Positions 35,620 through 43,766 of a stretch of 64,000 nt of DNA are shown piece after piece. The notes under the pieces are model-generated. The model was not told where the DNA came from. It did not search any database and saw only the letters and a list, made by a program, of their open reading frames with translations. The position numbers and the translations under genes are program-made. The stretch comes from Streptomyces sp. NBC_00554. GTDB taxonomy: Bacteria; Actinomycetota; Actinomycetes; Streptomycetales; Streptomycetaceae. The DNA is taken from positions 1,736,001 to 1,800,000 of the forward strand of contig NZ_CP107799.1 of assembly GCF_041431135.1 (NCBI RefSeq), read 5' to 3'. The first letter of the stretch is position 1, and each line of letters begins with the position of its first letter.

Positions 35620-37448
35620 GTGACGCTCACCTTCCTCGCGAACTTGCGGGCCGCTGGGGCGAGTGCGGCGGTCAGGAGGGCGGTCACGGGGGCTCCCGCG
35701 CGGGCGGCGAGGGCGGCCTGGAGGGGGATCATGGCGCGGATTCCGCCGCCGACGGCTCGCTGGGTGAGGGGTGGTGAGGGGTTCAGAACGGCGTGGAAGA
35801 GGGGGCGGGCGAACGTCATGGCGTAGGCGAGGGCGAGGGCTCCGCGTAGGGCGGCTTCGGTGGAGTTCCGGGATGCGCCGAGGCAGGGGGCTCGGTGGAG
35901 CCACGCCCGGGGTACAGCCACGGGAACTCGGCCGCGCCGGGCGCTCGATGCCTCGACTCGCCCTCGGCCCGATGTCGGCCTCGCTGCTTCAACAGGTCCT
36001 GGGTGAGGGGGTGTTGAGGTGAGGTCAGCAGGCTGTGGTGATACGGCCACGGGGCTGGCCCCCGGCTGCCCTGCGACCGTCGGGGCACTCATCAGCCTCC
36101 AGGCCAGCGCGGCGGTCGTGGCCAGGGCGGCCAGCGGTGCGGCCGACGAACCGCCTTGCGTCTCTCTCCGGGACACGGCGGTCACCGCGAGGGTGTGGCC
36201 GGCCATGGTGAGGGCGGTGGGGAGGGCGTGACGGACGGAGGTGCGGCGGGGGGCGCTCGGGGCGGGGAGCGGGGGCGCGCCTCCGGGGGTGCGGCCGGTG
36301 GTCGTCGCGCCGAGGAGGAGGTCCAGGCATCGGGCGGCGGTACGGCTTAGGGGGCCAGGGAGCGGAGGCGCACCCCGGGGAGCGCGGCCGGTGGTCGTCG
36401 CATCGAGGAGGACGTCCAGGCCTCGGGCGGCGGTACGACGTAGGGCGTTCGGGTCGGAGAGCGGGGGCGCGCCTCGGGGAGCGCGGCCGGTGGTCGTCGC
36501 GCCGAGGAGGACGTCCAGGCCTCGGGCGGTGGCCATGGCCGCCGGGCCCGCGGGGGTTCGTTTGAGCGCGAGGTCGTACGCCCAGACGGTGGCCGCGAGG
36601 GGTGCGGCGACCGCGAGGGAGGGGCCGCCCGCGCGGGCTGCCAGGGCGAGGCCCGCCGCCGTCAGGGCTCCGGCCGCCGCGAGCGCCGCGGCCGGGTGGA
36701 TGCGGCCGGAGGGCAGCGGGCGGTGCGGGCGGTCCACGGCGTCCTCTGCGCGGTCGGCCCAGTCGTTGAGGGCCATGCCGGCCTCGTACAGGCAGAGAGA
36801 GGAGCCGATGGCGAGCAGGGTGCGGGAGTTGGGGCGGGCACCGACCGCGGCGGCGCCCGCGAGGGCGTCTCCGGGGACGGTGAACAGGGCGGGCAGGCGC
36901 AGCAGTTCGGCCCACGCCTTGCCCTTGGCCTTGCCCTTGCCCCTTGCCCTGGCCCTGGCCTCAGTCTCGGCACCGGCCTTGGCCCAGGTCTCGGACCCAG
37001 CCTCGACAGCGACTTCACCACCGGCCTTGGACCTGGCGTCGACACCGGACTCAGCACCGGTCTCGGACCCAGCCTCGACGCCAGCCTCACCACCAACCTC
37101 GGACCCAGCCTCAGACCTGGCTTGCACCCCCGTCCTGGCACCAGCCCTCCCCCACTGGCCAGTTCGCGGCGCACCAAACACGTCCGAGGGCCCCGACGCA
37201 TCGGAGGGACTCGACACGCTCGAGGGACCCGCCGCCTCGGAGCCGAGCGCCCCGCCCGATCCCCCGGCCCCCTCGCCCGTCCCGTCCGCCCTGAGCCGAT
37301 CACTTGACCCGCCCGAGCTCAGCTGTCCGCGCGCCCCCAACGACTCGCCCGCCCTCGACGACCCGCCCGACCCCAGCCAGTCACCCATCCCCACCGAGCC
37401 CACCGCCCCCCACAACCTCGCAAACCGAGCCGACCGCCGCCCCCTCAC
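35616..37448 (-). CDS. eboC: UbiA-family prenyltransferase EboC with repeat expansions
   Basis: 610 aa from GTG 37448 (GTGA overlap with the cyclase gene), about twice the usual UbiA length. The catalytic core begins AELLRLPALFTVPGDALAGA with the Mg-prenyl-diphosphate motif ALNDWADRAEDAVDRPHRPL and YDLALKRTPAG. Two expansions inflate it: ~180 N-terminal residues of Gly/Ser then EAGSEVGGEAGVEAGSE-like repeats, and an in-frame triplicated ARGLDVLLGATTTGRAPRGA block inside the membrane domain. It may transfer an isoprenoid to a cyclitol. Activity of the expanded form is uncertain. Confidence 0.75.
   Translation of the reverse strand: MRGRRSARFARLWGAVGSVGMGDWLGSGGSSRAGESLGARGQLSSGGSSDRLRADGTGEGAGGSGGALGSEAAGPSSVSSPSDASGPSDVFGAPRTGQWGRAGARTGVQARSEAGSEVGGEAGVEAGSETGAESGVDARSKAGGEVAVEAGSETWAKAGAETEARARARGKGKAKGKAWAELLRLPALFTVPGDALAGAAAVGARPNSRTLLAIGSSLCLYEAGMALNDWADRAEDAVDRPHRPLPSGRIHPAAALAAAGALTAAGLALAARAGGPSLAVAAPLAATVWAYDLALKRTPAGPAAMATARGLDVLLGATTTGRAPRGAPPLSDPNALRRTAARGLDVLLDATTTGRAPRGAPPLPGPLSRTAARCLDLLLGATTTGRTPGGAPPLPAPSAPRRTSVRHALPTALTMAGHTLAVTAVSRRETQGGSSAAPLAALATTAALAWRLMSAPTVAGQPGASPVAVSPQPADLTSTPPHPGPVEAARPTSGRGRVEASSARRGRVPVAVPRAWLHRAPCLGASRNSTEAALRGALALAYAMTFARPLFHAVLNPSPPLTQRAVGGGIRAMIPLQAALAARAGAPVTALLTAALAPAARKFARKVSVT
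36255..36533. repeat. Three in-frame 93-99 bp tandem repeats inside eboC
   Basis: The anchor GCGGCCGGTGGTCGTCGC (plus strand) recurs at 36291, 36384 and 36483, spacings 93 and 99 bp, both multiples of three. On the coding strand each unit encodes a version of ARGLDVLLGATTTGRAPRGA-PPL. Confidence 0.85.
36907..37141. repeat. Low-complexity repeats in the EboC N-terminal extension
   Basis: Repeated CCTTGG/CTCGGACCCAGCCTC-type units on the plus strand encode, on the minus strand, Glu-Ala-Gly-Ser repeats ending in ARARGKGKAKGKAW. The composition differs from flanking genes and looks like slippage-driven expansion. Confidence 0.75.
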
Positions 37449-38578
37449 AGCGCCTCCCCCGAGGACTCGGCAAGCCGCCCCGCCAGAGTCGCCAGAGCCG
37501 CGTACTGCTCCCCTAGCCCCGCGGGTGCCTCCCCCACGGGATCCTTGAAGTAGAAGGCCAGGTCGCTCAGCGGGCCGGAGAGGCCGGCGTCGTGGGCGCG
37601 GGTGACGATGCGGGCGAGGTCGAGGATCAGTGGGGCGGCGAGGGCGGAGTCGCAGCCCTGCCAGGTGGTCTGGAGGATCATGCGGGTGCCGAGGAAGCCG
37701 TCGAAGGCGATGTGGTCCCAGGCGGTCTTCCAGTCGCCGAGGGCGGGGACGTCGTCGATGTGGACCTCGCCCTCCGGTGCGGCGCCCAGGGTGTCCGCCA
37801 GCACCCGTTCCTTGCCGGCGTTCTTGGCCGCCGCGGCGGCAGGGTCTGCGAGGGACGCGCCGTCGCCACCGCCGAGGAGGTTCGTGCCGGACCAGGCCCG
37901 GACCGTCAGGGCGCGCTGGGCGAACATCGGGCCCAGTACGGAGCGAAGGAGTGTCTGGCCGGTCTTGCCGTCGCGGCCCGCGTAGGGCAGGCCGCTGGAT
38001 CGGGCCAGGGACGCCAGCGCCGGGTGGTGCAGGCCGGTGGAGGGGGTGAAGTTCACGTACGGGCAGCCGGCGCGCAGGGCCGCGGCGGCGTACAGCGAAC
38101 TCGGCGGAAGTGCGGACCCGGTGGCCGCGGGCTCCGTGGAGGCCACGTTCACCACGACCGCGCGGGCCAGCCCGGATCGCCGTACGAAATCCCGTATGTC
38201 CGCGGCGAAGGCTTCGACGAGCTCGGCCGGGTCCCGGGTGTCGCCGGGGGCGGGGCCGCCCGGGCGGATCTCCCGGTCGGCGGCGGCCAGTTCGGCTTCC
38301 ACGGCGGACGGGAGGCCGTAGGGCAGGACGCGCTCGGCGGCCAGCGTCTCCGCACGCTTGGGCAGCGGGCAGTCGACCGTGTCGTGGCCGCCGAAGACGA
38401 GGGAGGACAACGATGGCAGGCCGCAGTCGGAGAAGAGGGCGGTCTCGGTGACCATGCCCGTCGGGGCGTGCAGACCCGCGGTGACGGCCGCGCAGCCCGC
38501 GACGACGGTGGTGGCGACGGAGCCACGTGCTCCGATCAGCCACACCCCCACCCGGGATTCGGAAAGGGACGCGGACAT
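37445..38578 (-). CDS. Inositol-3-phosphate synthase family cyclase
   Basis: 377 aa. The N-terminal Rossmann motif is VGVWLIGARGSVATTVVAG; core motifs are VVVNVASTEPAA, YVNFTPSTGLHHPAL, PYAGRDGKTGQTLLRSVL and FDGFLGTRMILQTTWQGCDSALAAPL. These are hallmarks of myo-inositol-1-phosphate synthases, which cyclise glucose 6-phosphate with NAD. It is the first gene of the ebo-like operon and occupies the place where other ebo operons carry a sugar-phosphate cyclase of the dehydroquinate-synthase type (EboD). Confidence 0.85.
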   Translation of the reverse strand: MSASLSESRVGVWLIGARGSVATTVVAGCAAVTAGLHAPTGMVTETALFSDCGLPSLSSLVFGGHDTVDCPLPKRAETLAAERVLPYGLPSAVEAELAAADREIRPGGPAPGDTRDPAELVEAFAADIRDFVRRSGLARAVVVNVASTEPAATGSALPPSSLYAAAALRAGCPYVNFTPSTGLHHPALASLARSSGLPYAGRDGKTGQTLLRSVLGPMFAQRALTVRAWSGTNLLGGGDGASLADPAAAAAKNAGKERVLADTLGAAPEGEVHIDDVPALGDWKTAWDHIAFDGFLGTRMILQTTWQGCDSALAAPLILDLARIVTRAHDAGLSGPLSDLAFYFKDPVGEAPAGLGEQYAALATLAGRLAESSGEAL

Positions 38579-38668
38579 GGGCAGCCTCCTTGTCGTACGT
38601 CAACCACGGAGAACAGGAGTGAGGAATCAGCAATCAGCAGCAAGCAGGAGTGAAGAGAAGGCCGAGAC

Positions 38669-38700
38669 GGCGGGCGGGAGTACGGCGTCTCCCGCCCGCC
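38669..38700 (-). terminator. Terminator of the carbohydrate operon
   Basis: GGCGGGCGGGAG and CTCCCGCCCGCC form a perfect 12-bp stem with an 8-nt loop, just past the stop of the ThuA gene at 38706. Confidence 0.75.
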
Positions 38701-38705
38701 GCCGC

Positions 38706-40064
38706 TCAATCGCCCTTCACGGGCAGTTCCTTGATCCGGACGTCACGGAAGGACACCTGGTCGTCGGCCCCGTGGTTCTGGAGGCCGATGTGCCCGTCGC
38801 GCAGGCTCCGCACCGGATCGGTGTTGGTGAAATCGTTGATCTTCACGCCGTTGAGCCAGACGCGGAGCCGTTCGCCCTCCACGCGGATCTCGTACGTGTT
38901 CCACTCCCCCGGCGGGTTCAGCGCACGGTCGCGCTTCTTGATGTCGGCGGACTGGAAGCTGTACACGGCCCCGGTGGTGCGGTCGGGGGCGTCGGTCGCG
39001 TCGATCTGGATCTCGTAGCCGTTGTTCACGGCCGACCACGGGTCGTCGGAGGCCGGGAAGCCCACGAAGACACCGGAGTTGTCGTCCCCGGCCACCTGCC
39101 AGTCCAGCTTCAGCGAGTACGAACCGAAGCCGGGACCAGGATCGGAGCCGGAGCCGGAACCGGCGTACCAGAGCATCCCCAGCCCGCCGCTCGACGTCAG
39201 CGTTCCGTCCCCGCTCAGCGAGAACGAACCCGGGCCCGCCTGCCGCCACGCCGACAGCGACTCGGCGGTGCCGTCGAAGAGCGGCCGGTAGCCGTTCTCC
39301 GGACGGCAGTCGGCCTGTGCGTCGCCGACGGCGTACTCGATTCCGCCCAACAGGTGCTGACGGAAAGCGGGGTCGGCGTAGGACTCCTTGGTGTGGCCGC
39401 CCCCGGTGTAGAAGGCGCGGCCGCCCCGGTACTCCTGGCACCAGGCGATCGGATGGTCGCCGCTCATCGTGCCGCCGGTGTACGAGGACTCGTCGAGCGA
39501 GGCCAGGACGTGGGCGTGTTCCCGGGGATTGGAGCGGTAGTTGTACCACTCGTCGGTCCGGTTCCACGTGCTGGCAAGGCCCGAGGTCGCCGGGTGTGCC
39601 CGGTCCTCGACGTCGACCGTCGCGGGCTGGATCGCGGGGTGCGACTGGAAGTACGCGCCCGCGAGACCGCCGTAGAAGGCCCAGTCGTACTCGGTGTCGG
39701 CGGCCGCGTGGATGCCCACATAGCCGCCGCCCCGCTTGATGTACCGCTCGAAGGCGCCCTGTTGGGCGGCGTCGAGGACATCGCCCGTGGTGGAGAGGAA
39801 GACGACGGCGTCGTAGCGGGCGAGGTTGCCGGTGGTGAAGGCTCCGGCGTCCTCGGTCGCGTCGACGGTGAAGCCGCCGTCCGCGCCCAACTCCCGTACG
39901 GCCGCGATCCCTTCGGGAATCGAGTCGTGCCGGAAGCCGGCGGTCTTGGAGAAGACCAGGACCCGCGTCTCATCGGCTCCCTTCGACGCGGCCGGTCCCG
40001 ATACACAGCCGATGAGCACGGCCGCCGCCGCTGCGGACGTCATGACTCGCGCTGGTGCGCGCAT
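38706..40064 (-). CDS. Lipoprotein with ThuA and DUF1080 (3-keto-disaccharide hydrolase-type) domains
   Basis: 452 aa from ATG 40064 (GTG 40067 adjacent). Lipobox LIGC follows a short signal. Residues ~35-245 form a ThuA-like glutamine-amidotransferase fold (VLVFSKTAGFRHDSI, GGGYVGIHAAADTEYDW, GDHPIAWCQEYRGGRAFYTGGGHT). Residues ~260-450 are a DUF1080 jelly roll (YRPLFDGTAESLSAW, NNGYEIQIDATD, WNTYEIRVEGERLRVWLNGVKI). The combination is typical of exported sugar-processing proteins. It is the last gene of the operon. Confidence 0.82.
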   Translation of the reverse strand: MRAPARVMTSAAAAAVLIGCVSGPAASKGADETRVLVFSKTAGFRHDSIPEGIAAVRELGADGGFTVDATEDAGAFTTGNLARYDAVVFLSTTGDVLDAAQQGAFERYIKRGGGYVGIHAAADTEYDWAFYGGLAGAYFQSHPAIQPATVDVEDRAHPATSGLASTWNRTDEWYNYRSNPREHAHVLASLDESSYTGGTMSGDHPIAWCQEYRGGRAFYTGGGHTKESYADPAFRQHLLGGIEYAVGDAQADCRPENGYRPLFDGTAESLSAWRQAGPGSFSLSGDGTLTSSGGLGMLWYAGSGSGSDPGPGFGSYSLKLDWQVAGDDNSGVFVGFPASDDPWSAVNNGYEIQIDATDAPDRTTGAVYSFQSADIKKRDRALNPPGEWNTYEIRVEGERLRVWLNGVKINDFTNTDPVRSLRDGHIGLQNHGADDQVSFRDVRIKELPVKGD

Positions 40065-40079
40065 CACGGCAACACCTCC

Positions 40080-42584
40080 TCAGCCGCTAGTCGTGAAGGT
40101 GAAGTCGTCCACGTCGTACAGCGCGCCGTTCCCGCTGCTCCCCTTGAAGACGAGGTAGAGCGAGGTCGTGCCGCGCGGGGCGCGGGACAGGTCGGCGCTC
40201 ACGTCCTGGAAGGTCTCCCAGCCGCCGGTCACCGGCACAGTCGCCTTGCCCAACACCCGGCCGGTCGGAGAGCCCGCGCGGACTTCGAGGGTGCCGCCCG
40301 CGCCGGCCGACGCGACCCGCGCCGTGATCTTCTGGGCGTTGCTCAGCACGTACGGCGTGAAGGAGATCCAGTCGCCGTTGTCGATGTCGCCGACCGTCTC
40401 GCCGCCGTGCGCGGTCGCCTTCGAGATGACCGTGATCCCCGAGGACGTGCCGAAGTGCTCGGCCTGACGGTGCTTGGGCTGCACGACGGCCTGGTCGTGG
40501 CTGGTCAGCGGAGCCTGGCCACCGCCTCCGCCGTCCGTGTACTCGGCGTCGAAGACTCCGAAGATGTTCGCGTCGTCGTCGTGTCCGTCGCCCGCGCCGG
40601 TCTGGATGGTGCCGGTGCAGCCGTTGGCCGAGGTCAGCACATGGCCGTGACTGTCGTGTCCGAGGATGAAGTTGACCTTCACCTTGGCGCAGTCGATCGC
40701 CTTGCCGTCCTCCGGGTCGGTGACCTTCACCTTGAACGGAACGGCGTCACCGAAGTTGAACAGCTGCCCGTCCTGCGGCAGTTGAAGCGTCACTGTGGGC
40801 GCGGTGTTGCCGACCACGATCTGCACGCTCGCGCTGCCGGTACGCCCGGTGGCGTCCTTGGCGGTCACCGTCGCCGTGTACGTGCCGTTCTTCTTGTACT
40901 TGTACGTCGGGTTCGCCGCGGTCGAGGTTCCGCCGTCGCCGAAGTCCCAGCTGTACGTGAGGGCGTCACCGTCGGCGTCGGTCGAACCGGCGGACGAGAA
41001 CTTCACCTTCAGCGCGGCCTGTCCCGAGGTGCGGTCGGCCGCGGCCTGCGCGACCGGGGAGTGCCCGTCGGTGGCGTTCTCGATCCGGTACAGACCCGAG
41101 TGCTCGTCGCCGCCGAACCAGGCGGTGCCGTAGTCGAGGACGTACAGCGCTCCGTCCGGTCCGAACGCCATGTCCATGATCTGGGTGCCCGTCCAGGGGA
41201 TGTCGTTGATGGACTGCACGGTGCCGTTGGCGTCCGACTCGATCCGCTTGATCCAGCGGCGGCCGAACTCGCCCGCGAAGAAGTCGCCGTCGTAGGCCTC
41301 CGGGAACTTCACCGGCGAGTCGAGCGAGGCGTCGTAGTGGTAGACCGGGCCACCCATCGGGGACTCCGAGCCGCTGCCGAACTCCGGGACGGACGCACCG
41401 TCGTAGGGGATCCAGGCGGCCTGGGCCGGCGGCAGGTCGGTGAGACCGGTGTTGTTGGGCGAGGTGTTCTTGGGGGCGGCGCAGTCGAAGGCCGCGCCCG
41501 AGGTGCCGGTGGCGAAGTCGTAGTCCACGTAGGCGTCGTTGGCGCCGGTGCAGTACGGCCACCCGAAGTTGCCGGGGGCGGTGACGCGAGCGAACTCGAC
41601 CTGTCCGGCGGGGCCGCGTGTCGGGTCGGCGGCGCCGGCGTCGGGGCCGTATTCACCGACGTACAGGATGCCCGTCGCCTTGTCGACGCTGAAGCGGAAC
41701 GGGTTGCGGAAGCCCATCGCGTAGATCTCGGGGCGCGTCTTGTCCGTGCCGGGCGCGAAGAGGTTGCCGTCCGGGATGGCGTACGAGCCGTCGGCGTTCA
41801 CCTTGATGCGCAGGATCTTGCCGCGCAGGTCGTTGGTGTTGCCGGCGGAACGCTGGGCGTCGAAGGCCGGGTTGCGGTCGGCGCGCTCGTCGATGGGCGT
41901 GAAGCCCTGCGACTGGAAGGGGTTGGAGTCGTCGCCGGTCGACAGGTAGAGGTTTCCGGCCGCGTCGAAGTCGATGTCGCCGCCGACGTGGCAGCAGATG
42001 CCGCGGGAGGCCTGGACGTCGAGGACCTTCGTCTCGCTCGCGTTGTTCAGGGTGCCGTCGGCGTTCAGGACGAACCGCGAGAGGCGGTTGACGCCGTCGA
42101 AGGGTGCGAAGTCGGCGGCCGTGCCGGTCTCGGGGGCGTCGCCCGCGGGGGTGTTCAGCGGGGGCGCGTAGTAGAGGTAGATGAAGCGGTTCTGGGCGAA
42201 GCCGGGGTCGAGGCCGATGCCCTGGAGGCCCTCCTCGTCGTGCGAGTACACGTCGATCTTGCCCGCGAGCTTGGTGTTGCCCGCGCTGTCGGTGAGACGG
42301 AGTTCGCCGTCGCGTGAGGTGGTCAGGACCGAGCGGTCCGGGAGCACGGCCAGCGACATGGGCTCGCCGACCTCGGGCTCGCCCTTGGCGAGGGTGACCT
42401 GCTGGAAGTCCTCGGCAGCGGCGGTGACTTCGGCGGGGTCGGCGACGGCTGCGCCGGCCGCGGGTGCGGTGAGGGTGAGAGAGGCGGCCGCGAGGATCGC
42501 GCCGCTCAGCAGGGCGAGTGCCCCGCGTAGTCTCGGGCGTCTAGTGTGGCTTCTGTTCTTCCTGTTACTGGCGTACGGGTGCAC
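40080..42584 (-). CDS. Secreted PQQ-dependent sugar dehydrogenase-like protein with PKD and carbohydrate-binding domains
   Basis: 834 aa from GTG 42584, set by GGAGG 6 bp upstream. A signal peptide ends near PAAGA. A glucose/sorbosone dehydrogenase-type beta-propeller (~60-450) has EGLQGIGLDPGFAQNRFIYLYY, GDIDFDAAGNLYLSTGDDSNP and IYAMGFRNPFRFSVD. A PKD domain follows (YSWDFGDGGTSTAANPTYKY), then an Ig-like region, and a CBM6/35-like C-terminus (GDIDNGDWISFTPY, DVDDFTF). It probably oxidises a sugar outside the cell, with the ThuA protein encoded 15 bp downstream. Confidence 0.82.
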   Translation of the reverse strand: MHPYASNRKNRSHTRRPRLRGALALLSGAILAAASLTLTAPAAGAAVADPAEVTAAAEDFQQVTLAKGEPEVGEPMSLAVLPDRSVLTTSRDGELRLTDSAGNTKLAGKIDVYSHDEEGLQGIGLDPGFAQNRFIYLYYAPPLNTPAGDAPETGTAADFAPFDGVNRLSRFVLNADGTLNNASETKVLDVQASRGICCHVGGDIDFDAAGNLYLSTGDDSNPFQSQGFTPIDERADRNPAFDAQRSAGNTNDLRGKILRIKVNADGSYAIPDGNLFAPGTDKTRPEIYAMGFRNPFRFSVDKATGILYVGEYGPDAGAADPTRGPAGQVEFARVTAPGNFGWPYCTGANDAYVDYDFATGTSGAAFDCAAPKNTSPNNTGLTDLPPAQAAWIPYDGASVPEFGSGSESPMGGPVYHYDASLDSPVKFPEAYDGDFFAGEFGRRWIKRIESDANGTVQSINDIPWTGTQIMDMAFGPDGALYVLDYGTAWFGGDEHSGLYRIENATDGHSPVAQAAADRTSGQAALKVKFSSAGSTDADGDALTYSWDFGDGGTSTAANPTYKYKKNGTYTATVTAKDATGRTGSASVQIVVGNTAPTVTLQLPQDGQLFNFGDAVPFKVKVTDPEDGKAIDCAKVKVNFILGHDSHGHVLTSANGCTGTIQTGAGDGHDDDANIFGVFDAEYTDGGGGGQAPLTSHDQAVVQPKHRQAEHFGTSSGITVISKATAHGGETVGDIDNGDWISFTPYVLSNAQKITARVASAGAGGTLEVRAGSPTGRVLGKATVPVTGGWETFQDVSADLSRAPRGTTSLYLVFKGSSGNGALYDVDDFTFTTSG

Positions 42585-42676
42585 GAAATGCCTCCATGAA
42601 GGGGCTGGTCGTACGGGCGGGTGCCGCGGTGCGGCGATACGCCGGGGTGCGCCGTCACCCCGGAGAGCGGAACTCT

Positions 42677-42753
42677 GTGAACTGCGCGATGAAAACCGCG
42701 CCATGTGAGCCGCGCGATGTGAACTGCGCGATCCAAGCCGTGAACTGTGCGAT
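42677..42753. repeat. 14-bp tandem repeats upstream of the sugar dehydrogenase
   Basis: Units of 14 bp (GTGAACTGCGCGAT and variants) start at 42677, 42691, 42705 and 42719; after a 7-bp gap another starts at 42740. Two are identical. They lie in the 174-bp gap between the isomerase and the dehydrogenase genes. Confidence 0.8.
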
Positions 42754-42758
42754 GCGGC

Positions 42759-43763
42759 CTAGTCGTTGCCGCCGAACGCCGCGTCGAACGATGCCGACGG
42801 TGGCTCGAAGTCGTACGCCTTGAGGCGGGTCAGGGCCTCGGGTGCGCCCTGGAGCCGGTCCATGCCGGCGTCCTCCCACTCCACGGAGATGGGGCCCGTG
42901 TAGTCGATGGACCGCAGCATGCGGAAGACGTCCTCCCAGGGGACATCGCCGTGGCCTGCGGAGACGAAGTCCCAGCCGCGGCGCGGGTCGCCCCAGGGCA
43001 GGTGCGAGCCGAGGCGGCCGTTGCGGCCGTCGAGCCGCTTGCGGGCTTCCTTGCAGTCGACGTGGTAGATCCGGTCGCGGAAGTCGTAGAGGAACCCGAC
43101 GGGGTCGAGGTCCTGCCACACGAAGTGCGAGGGGTCGAAGTTCAGGCCGAAGGCGGGGCGGTGGCCGACTGCCTCCAGTGCCTTGTGAGTTGTCCAGTAG
43201 TCGTACGCGATCTCGCTGGGGTGGACCTCGTGCGCGAACCGCACGCCCTGCGCGTCGAAGACGTCCAGGATCGGGTTCCAGCGCTCGGCGAAGTCCTCGT
43301 AGCCGCGCTCGATCATCGACTCGGGCGCGGGCGGGAACATCGCGACCAGGTGCCAGATGGCGGAGCCGGTGAAGCCGATGACGGTGTCGACGCCGAAGGC
43401 GGCCGCCGCTCGTGCGGTGTCGGCGATCTCGGCGGCGGCCCGCTGCCGTACGCCCTCACCGTCACCGTCGCCCCAGATGCGGGCGGGCAGGATGGCCTTG
43501 TGGCGTTCGTCGATGATGGCGTCGCAGACGGCCTGGCCGACCAGGTGGTTGGAGATCGCCCAGCACTTGAGGCCGTACTTGTCGAGCAGTGCGTGCCGGG
43601 AGTCGATGTAGCCCGGGTCCGCGAGCGCCTTGTCGACCTCGAAGTGGTCGCCCCAGCAGGCGAGTTCGAGTCCGTCGTAGCCGAAGTCGCGGGCGAGGCG
43701 GCAGACTTCCTCGAGCGGCAGGTCGGCCCACTGGCCGGTGAAGAGTGTGAAGGTGCGCGGCAT
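42759..43763 (-). CDS. Sugar phosphate isomerase/epimerase, IolE/IolH-like
   Basis: 334 aa TIM barrel. Motifs: [82 protein letters not shown] and [12 protein letters not shown], with metal ligands Glu, Asp, His and Glu. It follows the Gfo/Idh gene by 3 bp, the usual pair for oxidising and isomerising sugars or inositols through keto intermediates. Confidence 0.85.
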   Translation of the reverse strand: MPRTFTLFTGQWADLPLEEVCRLARDFGYDGLELACWGDHFEVDKALADPGYIDSRHALLDKYGLKCWAISNHLVGQAVCDAIIDERHKAILPARIWGDGDGEGVRQRAAAEIADTARAAAAFGVDTVIGFTGSAIWHLVAMFPPAPESMIERGYEDFAERWNPILDVFDAQGVRFAHEVHPSEIAYDYWTTHKALEAVGHRPAFGLNFDPSHFVWQDLDPVGFLYDFRDRIYHVDCKEARKRLDGRNGRLGSHLPWGDPRRGWDFVSAGHGDVPWEDVFRMLRSIDYTGPISVEWEDAGMDRLQGAPEALTRLKAYDFEPPSASFDAAFGGND

Positions 43764-43766
43764 GGC

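Noticed and set aside
36241..37548. Long plus-strand open frame (435 codons) across the EboC repeats
   Set aside because: It is the antisense shadow of the GC-rich, repetitive eboC gene; it has no domain and no ribosome binding site, and eboC is in a tightly coupled operon.
35616..38633. 1005-codon fusion of the cyclase region with EboC
   Set aside because: The first ~390 codons are an out-of-phase reading of the cyclase gene; EboC starts at the coupled GTG 37448.
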